From: Bradyrhizobium sp. B124
GTDB taxonomy: Bacteria > Pseudomonadota > Alphaproteobacteria > Rhizobiales > Xanthobacteraceae
Direction of reading: 5' to 3'
Length of the DNA: 64,000 nt
NCBI RefSeq assembly: GCF_038967635.1
Contig: NZ_CP152413.1
Location: 5,646,001 to 5,710,000, forward strand
Below are positions 44,771 to 52,690 of the stretch, one piece after another. The notes under the pieces are model-generated. The model searched no databases. It worked only from the letters and a program-made list of their open reading frames with translations, and was not told the origin of the DNA. A program made the position numbers and the translations under genes. Position 1 is the stretch's first letter, and each line of letters opens with the position of its first letter.

Positions 44771-45232
44771 ATGCCGATTACCGATTTGGTCGCACCCGAG
44801 GCGATTCTCCCGGCTTTGAAAGTCATCAGCAAGAAGCAGGCGCTGCAGGAACTCGCCGCGCGCGCTTCGGCTTTGACCGGGCAGAACGAACGCGCGGTGT
44901 TCGAAGTGCTGCTGCAGCGCGAGAAGCTCGGCACCACGGCCGTCGGCTATGGCGTCGCCATTCCGCACGGCAAGCTGCCCAAGCTGGAAAAGCTGTTCGG
45001 CTTCTTCGCTCGCCTCGAGCGCCCGATCGATTTCGAGGCGATGGATGGCCAGCCGGTCGATCTGATCTTCCTGCTGCTGGCACCGGAAGGTGCCGGCGCC
45101 GATCACCTCAAGGCGCTGGCGCGCATCGCCCGCCTGCTGCGCGACCAGGACGTCGCCAAGAAGCTGCGTGCCTCGCGCGACGCGCAGGCGATCTACTCGG
45201 TGCTCGCGCTGCCGCCGGCGAGCGCGGCGTAA
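44771..45232 (+). CDS. ptsN: Nitrogen regulatory PTS protein EIIA-Ntr
   Basis: This is a 153-residue EIIA domain. The phosphorylated His is His66 in GYGVAIPHGKLPKLEK, with LEALDGQPVDL-like sequence (FEAMDGQPVDLIFLLLAPEG) following. In the PTS-Ntr chain it receives phosphate from NPr and modulates potassium, nitrogen and stress responses. The ATG at 44771 is confirmed by MPITDLVAPEAILPALKV. It closes the rpoN cluster; a family A repeat follows the gene. Confidence 0.95.
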   Translation: MPITDLVAPEAILPALKVISKKQALQELAARASALTGQNERAVFEVLLQREKLGTTAVGYGVAIPHGKLPKLEKLFGFFARLERPIDFEAMDGQPVDLIFLLLAPEGAGADHLKALARIARLLRDQDVAKKLRASRDAQAIYSVLALPPASAA

Positions 45233-45313
45233 TCACTCGGCGCGCGATTATCTTCTGAGCAGTTGTCGGCTGTTGCGCGCTTGCGCATCGGCAATATGCG
45301 TCGCAATCAGGTC

Positions 45314-45398
45314 CGTAGCCCGGATGAAGCGAAGCGCAATCCGGGAATCTCGCCGTCGGTACGGATCCCGGATTTCGCTGCGCTCCATCCGGGCTACG
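45314..45398. repeat. Palindromic intergenic repeat, family A (copy 3)
   Basis: CGTAGCCCGGATGAAGCGAA at the left and GCGCTCCATCCGGGCTACG at the right form the same long stem as copies 1 and 2. It lies between the convergent ptsN and tetR-type genes. Confidence 0.85.
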
Positions 45399-45414
45399 AA
45401 ACGCTTGCAGCGTC

Positions 45415-46053
45415 TCAGCAGATCGTCGGCAGCAGACGGCGGACTTCGTCGAGCAGATCGGGGATCGCCTTCTCGTCGCTGGCGAGGTGCCTGAGCAGCG
45501 CGCTCTGGAACAGGCCGTCGAATAGCGCGTAGAGCGCAGCCGGAGACGATGCCGGCTTCCTGTTGCCCAACTCTGCGTAGCGCGTGGCGATGCGCCAGAT
45601 CATCGCCTCCAGGCTCTTGTCGATCTCGAGCACGTCCTTGCGAAACGCGGGCTCGAACATCGCCTGCGAGCGCAGATCGTACCAGAGCCGGTGCATGCGG
45701 GCTTCGTCCTGCAACGTCGCCGCGAGCTTGGCGAGGAAGCCTTCGGTCAATTCGTCGCGGCTTCGTGCCATCGTCACCACCTCGTCGTAGCGCGTGACGC
45801 ATTTCGCCTTGTAGTGACGGACGCAGCAGCAGATCAGATCGAGCTTGTCGCTGAAGTAGTAGTGAAACACGCCGTGCGTGAAGGCGGAGTTCTGCGCGAT
45901 CTCGCGCAGGCTGGTGCGCGCGAAGCCGAGTTCGCCGAGCGTTTCCAGCGCGGCCTCCGCAAGCTCGACGCGTCGTGCGTTGAACTTCTCGTCGCGCAGC
46001 GTCTCGGCCGCCACCGCCACGCGTTGGGCCGCTCCCGTCGCTTGCCGCGCCAT
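45415..46053 (-). CDS. TetR/AcrR-family transcriptional repressor
   Basis: This is a 212-residue regulator. The N-terminal HTH ARRVELAEAALETLGELGFA with TSLREIAQNSAFTHGVFHYY and FSDKLDLICCCVRHY is classic TetR. The C-terminal ligand domain is all helical. It is divergent from an SDR gene; two 14-base palindromes lie between them and are the obvious binding sites. It therefore probably represses the SDR/reductase/acyl-CoA-ligase genes. The ligand is unknown. Confidence 0.92.
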   Translation of the reverse strand: MARQATGAAQRVAVAAETLRDEKFNARRVELAEAALETLGELGFARTSLREIAQNSAFTHGVFHYYFSDKLDLICCCVRHYKAKCVTRYDEVVTMARSRDELTEGFLAKLAATLQDEARMHRLWYDLRSQAMFEPAFRKDVLEIDKSLEAMIWRIATRYAELGNRKPASSPAALYALFDGLFQSALLRHLASDEKAIPDLLDEVRRLLPTIC

Positions 46054-46135
46054 CTCGTGCCTTTCCTGTCTCTTCCCTGCAGCAACTTATACCGCGCGAA
46101 CCGCAGCGCGCTCCATCTCTTCACAATCATCCTCT

Positions 46136-46171
46136 TTGACACTTGTCAAATTCAGGCTTGACAAGTGTCAA
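46136..46171. promoter_or_regulatory. Tandem palindromic operators for the TetR-family repressor
   Basis: TTGACACTTGTCAA (46136-46149) and TTGACAAGTGTCAA (46158-46171) are each TTGACA-N2-TGTCAA palindromes, and they are exact inverted copies of each other, spaced 22 bases start to start (two helical turns). They lie 83 bases from the tetR-type start and 212 from the SDR start. TTGACA could double as a -35 element. The 46172-46382 remainder shows no gene. Confidence 0.8.
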
Positions 46172-46382
46172 GTTCCTGGACGAGGGTTGGCCCAATAATT
46201 TGGACAACCGTCAAGACGGCTGACCTAACGACATCAGGAGGAAATGCACTGCCGGGCGCGCCATCGCTGCGCCCTGCTGACGCCGGCCGTGACCACCAAT
46301 GCGCACAGAATGCGCAAGGCCGCCGGGCGTGCTGTCGATCGCCAAAGCACCGATCAATCACAAGCAAAGGGAGGACTACGTC

Positions 46383-47186
46383 ATGAGTGCGAAGAGCCTT
46401 GAAGGCAGGAAAGCCCTGGTCACCGGCGGCGCCCGGGGGATTGGCGCGGCGATCGCGCAGGCGCTGGCGCGCTCCGGCGCCGCGGTCATGATCGGTGATA
46501 TTCTCGACGATGCCGGCAAGGCCAGCGCCGCCGAGATCGCCAAGGCCGGGGTGAAGACCGGCTTCGTCAAGCTCGACGTCACCGACGATGCGCAATGGGA
46601 GCGGGCCGTCGCCGCAACGGTCGAAACCCTCGGCGGTTACGACATCCTGATCAACAATGCCGGCATCGAGATCACCTCGCTGGTCGCCGACATCAAGGCT
46701 GAGGACGCGCGCCGCATGTGCGACGTCAACATCGTCGGCACCGTGCTCGGCATGAAGCACGCCTTCCGTGCGATGCGGCCGGGCGGAGCCGCGGGCAAGG
46801 GCGGCGCAGTCGTCAACATCGCCTCGGTCGCAGCGACGATCGCCTTTCCGAGCATCGCCGTCTACTCCGGCACGAAATCCGCCGTCGATCGCATGACGCG
46901 GGTCGGCGCGATGGAAGCCGGCAAGCTCGGCTATGGGGTGCGGGTGAATTGCATCTATCCCGGCCTGATCCCGACCGACATGGGCCTGCAGCTCGCCAAT
47001 GACATCGTGAAGATCGGTCTCGCGCCCGACGTCAATGCCGCCGTCGGCTCCGTGGTGGAGCAGACGCCGCTCGGCAAGCTCGCCGAGGTCTCCGACATCG
47101 CCGACGCCGCGGTGTTCCTGTGCTCGAACGAGGCCCGCTTCATCACCGGCATCGGCCTGCCGGTCGATGGCGGCATGGGCATGTAG
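46383..47186 (+). CDS. Short-chain dehydrogenase/reductase
   Basis: This is a 267-residue classical SDR: TGGARGIG cofactor loop, NNAG in DILINNAGIEI, catalytic Ser in VVNIASVAA, YSGTKSA (Tyr-x3-Lys) and C-terminal FITGIGLPVDGGMGM. It oxidises or reduces a hydroxyl/keto group with NAD(P). The ATG at 46383 follows GGGAGGA. It is first in a row with a saccharopine-dehydrogenase-like gene (36 bases on) and an acyl-CoA ligase, downstream of a TetR-type operator. The substrate is unknown; steroid, terpenoid or fatty alcohol chemistry would fit. Confidence 0.9.
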   Translation: MSAKSLEGRKALVTGGARGIGAAIAQALARSGAAVMIGDILDDAGKASAAEIAKAGVKTGFVKLDVTDDAQWERAVAATVETLGGYDILINNAGIEITSLVADIKAEDARRMCDVNIVGTVLGMKHAFRAMRPGGAAGKGGAVVNIASVAATIAFPSIAVYSGTKSAVDRMTRVGAMEAGKLGYGVRVNCIYPGLIPTDMGLQLANDIVKIGLAPDVNAAVGSVVEQTPLGKLAEVSDIADAAVFLCSNEARFITGIGLPVDGGMGM

Positions 47187-47222
47187 CAACGAAGCCGACA
47201 ACAAGCATTTCGGAGGATCGCA

Positions 47223-48353
47223 ATGAGCGAGAAGAAGCCCGTCATCGTCTATGGCGCTTCCGGCTACACCGGCCGGCTGGTCTGCGAATATCTGCGCGAG
47301 TACAACATCCCCTTCATCGCCGCCGGTCGCAGCGGCGAGAAGCTCAATGCCGCGATGAAGTCGAACGTGGCCGGCATCGAGACCGCCGACTACGAGGTGG
47401 TGACGGTGCCGCACACCGCGGCGGCGCTGACCGAATTGTTCAAGGGCGCCTCGGTCGTGCTCAACACCGTGGGTCCGTTCGCCAAGTTCGGCAACGAGGT
47501 GGTGCAGGCCTGCCTGGCTGCCAAGTGTCACTACACCGACACGACAGGCGAGCAGGACTGGCTGATCACGCTCGAACAGGAGTTTGGCACGAAGTTCGCC
47601 AGTGCCGGCCTGCTGCTGGCGCCGGGCATCGCGCAGATGTACACCACCGGCGAGATCGCCGCGCAGCTGTGCCTGGAGACGCCCGGCCTCGACACCCTGG
47701 ACATCGCCGTGTTCTGGGGCGGCAGCCCGACCATCGCCTCGACGCAGACCATCCTGGTCAACGCCGCGATGGCCAAGGCCTACTACCTGGAGCAGAACAA
47801 GTACGTCGAGCATCAGCCGGATGCCGGCCTCTACAACCTCGCCATCCCCGGCCAGCACGAGCTGGCGCTGGCGCTGCCCTGGGGCGGCACCTCGCACCCG
47901 GTGTGGTTCAAGCGCGATCCGCGCGTGGCCAACGTGAAGGTGCTGGGCGGCGTGTTCAACCGCGCGCTGATGCTGGGCGTGCCGCAAATCGTCGCCGCGG
48001 CGCTGGAGGCGACCAAGGACATGAAGCCCGACGAGCGCTACGCCGCGCTGGCGCAGACCGCGGCCGGCGTGATGAACACCATGCCGCCGCGCGAGAACCC
48101 GCGCGTCAACAAGTCGTTGGATTCGGTGTATGCCTCCGGCCCGCTGGGGCGCGCGCACTGCGTCATCTACGGCAACAGCAACTACAAGCAGACCGGCATG
48201 CTGCAGGCCTTTGCCGCGGCGTACCTGCTGCAGCAGCCGCCCAAGCGCGTGGGCTTCGCCTCCGCCTGCCAGGCGTTCGGCCATCACGAGCTGCTCGGGC
48301 AATTGCGCAGTTTCGGCCTGGTCGGCAAGCCGGTCCTGACCGTGCACGATTGA
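47223..48353 (+). CDS. Saccharopine dehydrogenase-like NAD(P)-binding oxidoreductase
   Basis: This is a 376-residue protein starting with VIVYGASGYTGRLVCEYL, the Rossmann GASGYTG of the saccharopine dehydrogenase/trans-acting enoyl reductase group, followed by VVLNTVGPFAKFGNEVVQAC and CHYTDTTGEQDW. Members reduce lipid or polyketide intermediates rather than making lysine. The role here is inferred only from its partners (SDR, CoA ligase). A CGGAGGA site precedes the ATG at 47223. A strong hairpin follows the stop. Confidence 0.82.
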   Translation: MSEKKPVIVYGASGYTGRLVCEYLREYNIPFIAAGRSGEKLNAAMKSNVAGIETADYEVVTVPHTAAALTELFKGASVVLNTVGPFAKFGNEVVQACLAAKCHYTDTTGEQDWLITLEQEFGTKFASAGLLLAPGIAQMYTTGEIAAQLCLETPGLDTLDIAVFWGGSPTIASTQTILVNAAMAKAYYLEQNKYVEHQPDAGLYNLAIPGQHELALALPWGGTSHPVWFKRDPRVANVKVLGGVFNRALMLGVPQIVAAALEATKDMKPDERYAALAQTAAGVMNTMPPRENPRVNKSLDSVYASGPLGRAHCVIYGNSNYKQTGMLQAFAAAYLLQQPPKRVGFASACQAFGHHELLGQLRSFGLVGKPVLTVHD

Positions 48354-48355
48354 GC

Positions 48356-48382
48356 TTGGGCCCCGATTGGCTCGGGGCCCAA
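48356..48382 (+). terminator. Strong hairpin after the reductase gene
   Basis: TTGGGCCCCGA (48356-48366) and TCGGGGCCCAA (48372-48382) make a perfect 11-bp stem with a 5-base loop, beginning 3 bases past the stop. There is no T-run, so it is a partial terminator or an mRNA-stabilising hairpin rather than a textbook intrinsic terminator. Confidence 0.6.
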
Positions 48383-48397
48383 CACTCCGTTCCCTGA

Positions 48398-48443
48398 AGC
48401 GTTTTCGTCAGGCGGACCGATATCCAATCTGCTCGAAAACGCC
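48398..48443. repeat. Intergenic repeat, family E (short copy)
   Basis: AGCGTTTTCGTCAGGCGGAC, CGATATCC and GCTCGAAAACGCC match the right half of the elements at 50034-50137 and 55354-55453 (cgttttc ... gaaccggtatcc ... gctcgaaaacgc). GCGTTTTCG and CGAAAACGC pair as outer arms. Confidence 0.75.
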
Positions 48444-48496
48444 GCCTCCGCGGGTGACGCAGTAGCGCGTCACCCGCCTCTTGCGCGAGACCTGCC

Positions 48497-50035
48497 ATGC
48501 GCTTCATCGATTATCTCGACAAGGGTGCCTCGCTCGGCGCCGACGCGCCGTGCCTTACCATGGACGGGCGCGACCTCAGCTATGGCGAGGTGCAGCGGCT
48601 GAGCTACCGGATCGCGCGCGGGCTCGAGCGGTCGGGCATCGCGCCCGGCGAGAAGGTCGCGATCCTGTCCGGCAACGATCCGCTCGCGTTCGCCTGCGTG
48701 TTCGGCATCTCGCGCGCCGCCGCGGTGTGGTGCCCGATCAATCCGCGCAACGAGGCGACCGAGAACAAGTTCATCCTCGACCAGTTCGATTGCAGCCTGC
48801 TGCTGTTTCATTCGAGCTTCGCGCCGATGGTCGAAGCCGTCAGGCAGGATCTGCCCAAGCTGCGCGCGCTGGTCTGCCTCGATACCGAGCTGCCATTCGC
48901 GCCGTCATTCGACCGCTGGCTCGGCGAGCTCGCCGATGATGTCTATCAGCGAGAGACGATCGACGATCTCGCGATGATCCCGGGCACCGGTGGCACCACC
49001 GGGAAGCCGAAGGGCGTGATGCTTTCGGGGCGCAACATCGAGGCGATGACCGCGTTGACCCTGATGGGTTACCCGTTCAAGGGCCGTCCGATCTATCTGG
49101 CGCTGGCGCCGCTGACCCATGCCGCCGGCGTGCTTTGTTTTCCGATCATGACGTTGGGCGGCCGCGTCGTGATCATGCATCACCCTGACATCGGCGAGTT
49201 CCTCGCGCTGATCGAGCGTTATCGCGTCACGCATACCTTCCTGCCGCCTACCGTGATCTACATGCTGCTCGACCATCCCGGGCTCGATGCGGCCGATCGA
49301 AGCTCGCTGCAATGCTTCTGGTACGGCGCGGCACCGATCTCGGCGACGCGGCTCGCCGAGGCCCTGAAACGGATCGGGCCGATGGCCCAGCTGTTCGGCC
49401 AGACCGAGGCGCCGATGATGATCTCGATGATGGCGCCCGCCGATCACTACAATGCAGACGGCACCATCGCGATGGAGCGCCTTGCCTCCGCCGGGCGGAT
49501 CGGTCCGCTGGTGCAGGCCGGCATCATGGATGGCGACGGCAAGCTGTTGCCCGCCGGATCGCGCGGCGAGATCGTGGTGCGCGGTTCGCTTGTCATGGAG
49601 GGCTACTACAAGAACCCGGAGGCCACGCGTGAGGCCTCGGCGCATGGTTGGCACCACACCGGCGATATCGGCTACATCGACGGCGACGGTTATCTCTACA
49701 TCGTCGACCGCGCCAAGGACATGATCATCACCGGCGGCTTCAACGTCTACTCGATCGAGGTCGAGAACGCGTTGCGCGCCCACGAGGCGGTGCAGGATTG
49801 TGCCGTGATCGGGCTGCCCGACGACAAATGGGGCGAGCGCATCGTCGCGGTGGTGCAGCCGCGCGCCGGCCAGACCGTCGATGCGACGGCGCTGGCCGCG
49901 TTCGTCAAGCAGCAGGTCGGCAGCATCAAGACGCCGAAGCAGATTGAGGTCTGGGACGATCTGCCGCGTTCCAAGGTCGGCAAGGTGCTGAAGCCGGACA
50001 TCCGCGCGCGCTTGACGGAGCGTTCAGGCGGCTAG
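48497..50035 (+). CDS. ANL-family acyl-CoA ligase
   Basis: This is a 512-residue adenylating enzyme. The P-loop IPGTGGTTGKPKGVMLSG, YGAAPIS, the GQTEAPMM motif, YKNPEATREASAHGWHHTGD, the hinge region VDRAKDMIITGGFNVYSIEV and the catalytic Lys loop PRSKVGKVLKPDIR are all in family order. It activates a carboxylic acid to its CoA thioester through an acyl-AMP. It lies after the SDR and reductase genes on the same strand, though a hairpin and a repeat intervene, so it may have its own promoter. Substrate chain type cannot be read off. Confidence 0.92.
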   Translation: MRFIDYLDKGASLGADAPCLTMDGRDLSYGEVQRLSYRIARGLERSGIAPGEKVAILSGNDPLAFACVFGISRAAAVWCPINPRNEATENKFILDQFDCSLLLFHSSFAPMVEAVRQDLPKLRALVCLDTELPFAPSFDRWLGELADDVYQRETIDDLAMIPGTGGTTGKPKGVMLSGRNIEAMTALTLMGYPFKGRPIYLALAPLTHAAGVLCFPIMTLGGRVVIMHHPDIGEFLALIERYRVTHTFLPPTVIYMLLDHPGLDAADRSSLQCFWYGAAPISATRLAEALKRIGPMAQLFGQTEAPMMISMMAPADHYNADGTIAMERLASAGRIGPLVQAGIMDGDGKLLPAGSRGEIVVRGSLVMEGYYKNPEATREASAHGWHHTGDIGYIDGDGYLYIVDRAKDMIITGGFNVYSIEVENALRAHEAVQDCAVIGLPDDKWGERIVAVVQPRAGQTVDATALAAFVKQQVGSIKTPKQIEVWDDLPRSKVGKVLKPDIRARLTERSGG

Positions 50036-50137
50036 AGCCTATCCCGTTCCGATTGAATCGGAACGGGGCTCTAGATTCTTGTTTTGACGCGTTTTCTTCA
50101 CGCGAACCGGTATCCACTTCGCTCGAAAACGCTCTAG
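50034..50137. repeat. Intergenic repeat, family E (full copy) with terminator-like hairpin
   Basis: AGAGCC-TAT-CCCGTTCCGATT and AATCGGAACGGGG-CTCT (50034-50074) form a long hairpin directly at the stop of the ligase gene. GCGTTTTC (~50089) and GAAAACGC (~50125) then form a second. The element is shared with 55354-55453 and in part with 48398-48443. It probably doubles as a transcript end. Confidence 0.8.
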
Positions 50138-50305
50138 GCGGCGCTTGATGGTGACGCTGTGGACCTGACGCTGTTGCCGCATCAGGTTTTAAACGCTCGC
50201 TATTCGCCGGCTTTGAGCGTAGAGTCGCGTCATCACCGCCCATCCACGGCATCCACCGGTGACTGAGGGTAACGTAGGGCTCCCGCCAACAGATGAGGAG
50301 CATAC

Positions 50306-50404
50306 GTGTCTGGGTTTCGTCTGGCCGATTGGATCGTGCCGCCGGTGATCGTTCCCCTGTTTCTTTTGCTCCTGGTGGCCGCTGCCGCCGTCTTGCATGG
50401 ATAA
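50306..50404 (+). CDS. 32-residue single-span membrane peptide
   Basis: GTG at 50306 to TAA at 50402 encodes MSGFRLADWIVPPVIV then PLFLLLLVAAAAVLHG: a short polar head and one strongly hydrophobic helix. The ribosome site GAGGAG sits 5 bases before the GTG, the best-placed one in this region. It resembles in style the small membrane peptides that modulate transporters or envelope complexes, but I recognise no family (it is not KdpF). It lies alone in the 50138-50550 gap, where nothing else is seen. Confidence 0.6.
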   Translation: MSGFRLADWIVPPVIVPLFLLLLVAAAAVLHG

Positions 50405-50550
50405 GGCACCTCAACGATGAATTCGTCAGTGCCGGCGTTTGGCCACGCCAGGCCGACGCTTGATGCGACCGGCAACGCGCAAGCGCGCAGTCGGCGCACA
50501 ACCAAAATCACGAAATGCTCAGTGTGATGATCGCCCGGAAAGGCACCTGT

Positions 50551-50802
50551 ATGAGAACGCTGCTATTCGCCGCGGTTGCGGCCGGCCTGCTTGCACAAGG
50601 CGCGCTCGCCGCAGAACCGGCCTGCCACAAGATCGAAGGCACGGTCGGTCGTCTCGCCTGCTACGATGCCGCGTTCCCTCCGACGGTCAAGAAGCCTCCG
50701 GCCATCGATAGCAACGCGCCGCGATCCGAATACAAGGACCCGTTGATCGCGGAAGATGCCCGCGTTGCGGCGAAGCTGAAGAATATCTGCCGCGGCTGCT
50801 GA
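50551..50802 (+). CDS. Small exported protein with Cys pairs
   Basis: This is an 83-residue protein: signal peptide MRTLLFAAVAAGLLAQGALA/A, then CHKIEGTVGRLACYDAAFPP and a C-terminal NICRGC. The RLxCYDxxF motif is seen in small periplasmic proteins of several families, including type VI-associated ones, but there are no type VI genes here. The four cysteines suggest disulfides. The ATG at 50551 begins the signal peptide; the frame opens to 50515. Function is unknown. Confidence 0.65.
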   Translation: MRTLLFAAVAAGLLAQGALAAEPACHKIEGTVGRLACYDAAFPPTVKKPPAIDSNAPRSEYKDPLIAEDARVAAKLKNICRGC

Positions 50803-50989
50803 GATCTGCGACCACGCGCACGGGAGCGGGAGACAGCGAGGGCGATCGATGGTTTCGTCATATGCCCTGTCCGACGCGTTTCCAGCTTCGGCGCGATCAA
50901 GATTTCCGCGCCCGTTGTGACGACAAACGCTGCGTGCGGCGTTCGCCGCCGGCGTCAACCGCGTCTCTTGGCAGCACAAAGGAGCCTTC

Positions 50990-51232
50990 ATGGCCCGCGA
51001 AACGACCTACGTCGTGCAGGCATTCAACGCCGGCAAGGGTGGGCATCTGAAGCCCGACTCTCCAATCGTCTGCAAGACGGCAAATGGCGCGCTGCGAACG
51101 GCAGAGCGCCTGGCGTTGAGCAAGCTCGCCGTCGTCGCATTCTCGTCCACCGGCGACCCCGAAATGGGCGACTATGATGATGAGCCCATGGTCTTCTTCC
51201 GGAAGGGTGAGCTTCCGGCCAATTTCGGCTGA
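50990..51232 (+). CDS. Small conserved-type hypothetical protein (80 aa)
   Basis: This is an 80-residue soluble protein (MARETTYVVQAFNAGKGGHL, ANGALRTAERLALSKLAVVA, acidic GDPEMGDYDDEP). AAGGAG 6 bases before the ATG supports translation. It looks like a compact alpha/beta domain. I cannot name the family or give a function. Confidence 0.65.
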   Translation: MARETTYVVQAFNAGKGGHLKPDSPIVCKTANGALRTAERLALSKLAVVAFSSTGDPEMGDYDDEPMVFFRKGELPANFG

Positions 51233-51274
51233 ATCCCTGGTTGCGAGTGAGCAGGTACGTACGGGAGGACCTAG

Positions 51275-51475
51275 ATGAGCGAGCGACTTGAAACACTGAA
51301 GAAGGCCCGCGATCGCATGATCGAGGACAGGGACGCACACGCGAAAGTGCTGGCCGCTCCGTTCGATCGTGACAAGGCGGAGCGGGCCCGCAGCAAGTTC
51401 GTCGAAGTGCAGGCGCTGGTTGAAGCCTTGGACCGCGCCATCAGCGCGGAGGACTCCGCTACAGCAAGGGACTAA
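51275..51475 (+). CDS. Small coiled-coil hypothetical protein (66 aa)
   Basis: This is a 66-residue, highly charged, all-helical protein (MSERLETLKKARDRMIEDRD, then RARSKFVEVQALVEALDRAI). Heptad-like spacing suggests a coiled coil. GGGAGGA precedes the ATG. It is 42 bases after the 80-residue gene, so possibly co-transcribed. Function is unknown. Confidence 0.6.
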   Translation: MSERLETLKKARDRMIEDRDAHAKVLAAPFDRDKAERARSKFVEVQALVEALDRAISAEDSATARD

Positions 51476-51523
51476 AGCCGGAAACCGCACGCGGCTGACG
51501 GAGCGCCAGCTCGCGATCGGCGT

Positions 51524-52081
51524 TCACCTCTTGCCGTATTCGGTGAAAACGTAATCGCGGTTTTGCACCACGGTGTGGCAGGCATAGCCGCACTTCGCGT
51601 CGTTCTCCTGTGGCGGATTGTCCGTCGTGGTGGCCGGCCTGAACACATCCGACGCCGCATCATACTCGAACGCGCCGTATCCCCATCCGCCGCTGTCTGC
51701 GAACCGCTTGCTGTCCTTCACCATGAAGTCGACGTCGTGCTGCGTACCCGGCACCGTCGGCTGACCGGGATACGCCTCCTGCTTTTTCGGGATCCAATGG
51801 ATCTTCGCCATCCTGGCGCCGTCCGGAAACGGCTTGCTATTGCCGGGCACGCCCTCGCGGTAGGCACCGATCATCGCCGGATTGCCCAGGATCACGGCGA
51901 TGACGCCTTCGTTCTCGCTGATCGCGATCACCGACCAGTCCTCGTATCCCCTGAACTCGGAGAACGCGAGCCCACCGGGCACTTGCAGACTGTATTTGTC
52001 CTGCGCGGAAATCGCGACACCGGTCGCGAGGACGGAAATCGAAACCGAAGCAACGAGATTGATCAGCGAGCTCTTCCGCAT
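51524..52081 (-). CDS. Cytochrome P460-family periplasmic heme protein
   Basis: This is a 185-residue protein. The signal peptide (MRKSSLINLVASVSISVLAT up to ISA/Q) is followed by FRGYEDWSVIAISENEGVIA, FPDGARMAKIHWIPKKQ and VKDSKRFADSGGWGYGAFEY, then a C-terminal heme c site CGYACH. This layout is that of cytochrome P460 proteins, some of which oxidise hydroxylamine or detoxify NO; most relatives are untested. The ATG at 52081 has GGGAG upstream; the frame opens to 52270 without support. It is convergent with the small genes before it. Confidence 0.85.
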   Translation of the reverse strand: MRKSSLINLVASVSISVLATGVAISAQDKYSLQVPGGLAFSEFRGYEDWSVIAISENEGVIAVILGNPAMIGAYREGVPGNSKPFPDGARMAKIHWIPKKQEAYPGQPTVPGTQHDVDFMVKDSKRFADSGGWGYGAFEYDAASDVFRPATTTDNPPQENDAKCGYACHTVVQNRDYVFTEYGKR

Positions 52082-52342
52082 GGTCGTATCTCCCTCAATC
52101 GATTTGGCGGCGGATATTCTCTTGCTGGAAATTCCTCTTATCGCGTTGCCTTCTCCGAGGCCCAAGGCTGCGCGGACCGTTGGTCGCGGGAACGAATTAC
52201 AGCATGGAATGGCGCGGAGCGAAATGGGGCCGCTGCCATGGTCCGCGGCCCGAAGCCACGGCGTGAGCACCTATTGACAACCGTCCCATCGCGCCAGAAG
52301 ACTCAAGGGTCATCGTCGTGCATCCGACCCCAGGGGATTCCG

Positions 52343-52690
52343 ATGTCCCTCGACTTTCGCTTCCATCGCACTCCCGTCGACGTTCTCGCTTACGAGCTCG
52401 CCGAGGAGAAGGCCTCCGCGCTCGGACGCATGGGCCGCGCGCTGGAGCAGGCTCTCGCTAGATTGCGCGAGTTCGATGCCGCTCATCCGCGCGCTGAAGC
52501 ACCGACATCCGCCCAACAGGCGCGGCGCATCCTGGTGCGGGAAGCTGGCCATGCGCTCTGGATGTTCGTGGTGCAGCGGGAAGCGTGCGGCATGCGCGAC
52601 AGCCGCGCGATCATGCGCACCTACAGCGTGCCCGGCGAAGTGCAGCACTGCATGGGGCCGATGCTCGCCACATCGACCGCATCGCCATAA
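52343..52690 (+). CDS. Hypothetical protein (115 aa)
   Basis: This is a 115-residue soluble, mostly helical protein beginning MSLDFRFHRTPVDVLAYELA, then SALGRMGRALEQALARLREF, a basic central helix QQARRILVREAGHALWMFVV and a C-terminal GMRDSRAIMRTYSVPGEVQH. AGGGGA precedes the ATG. It looks like a conserved lineage-specific family, but I cannot name it. The open frame runs far upstream (to 51563) as the antisense of the P460 gene, which is not coding on this strand. Confidence 0.65.
   Translation: MSLDFRFHRTPVDVLAYELAEEKASALGRMGRALEQALARLREFDAAHPRAEAPTSAQQARRILVREAGHALWMFVVQREACGMRDSRAIMRTYSVPGEVQHCMGPMLATSTASP

Noticed and set aside
46152..48347. 731-codon open frame on the minus strand
   Set aside because: Antisense to the SDR and saccharopine-dehydrogenase-like genes, which have clear motifs; its composition is artefactual.
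48356..48382. Classical intrinsic terminator
   Set aside because: The stem is perfect, but no T-run follows, so it is listed as a hairpin with only partial terminator confidence.
51563..52342. Long upstream extension of the 115-residue protein
   Set aside because: It runs antisense through the cytochrome P460 gene; a good ATG with a ribosome site exists at 52343.
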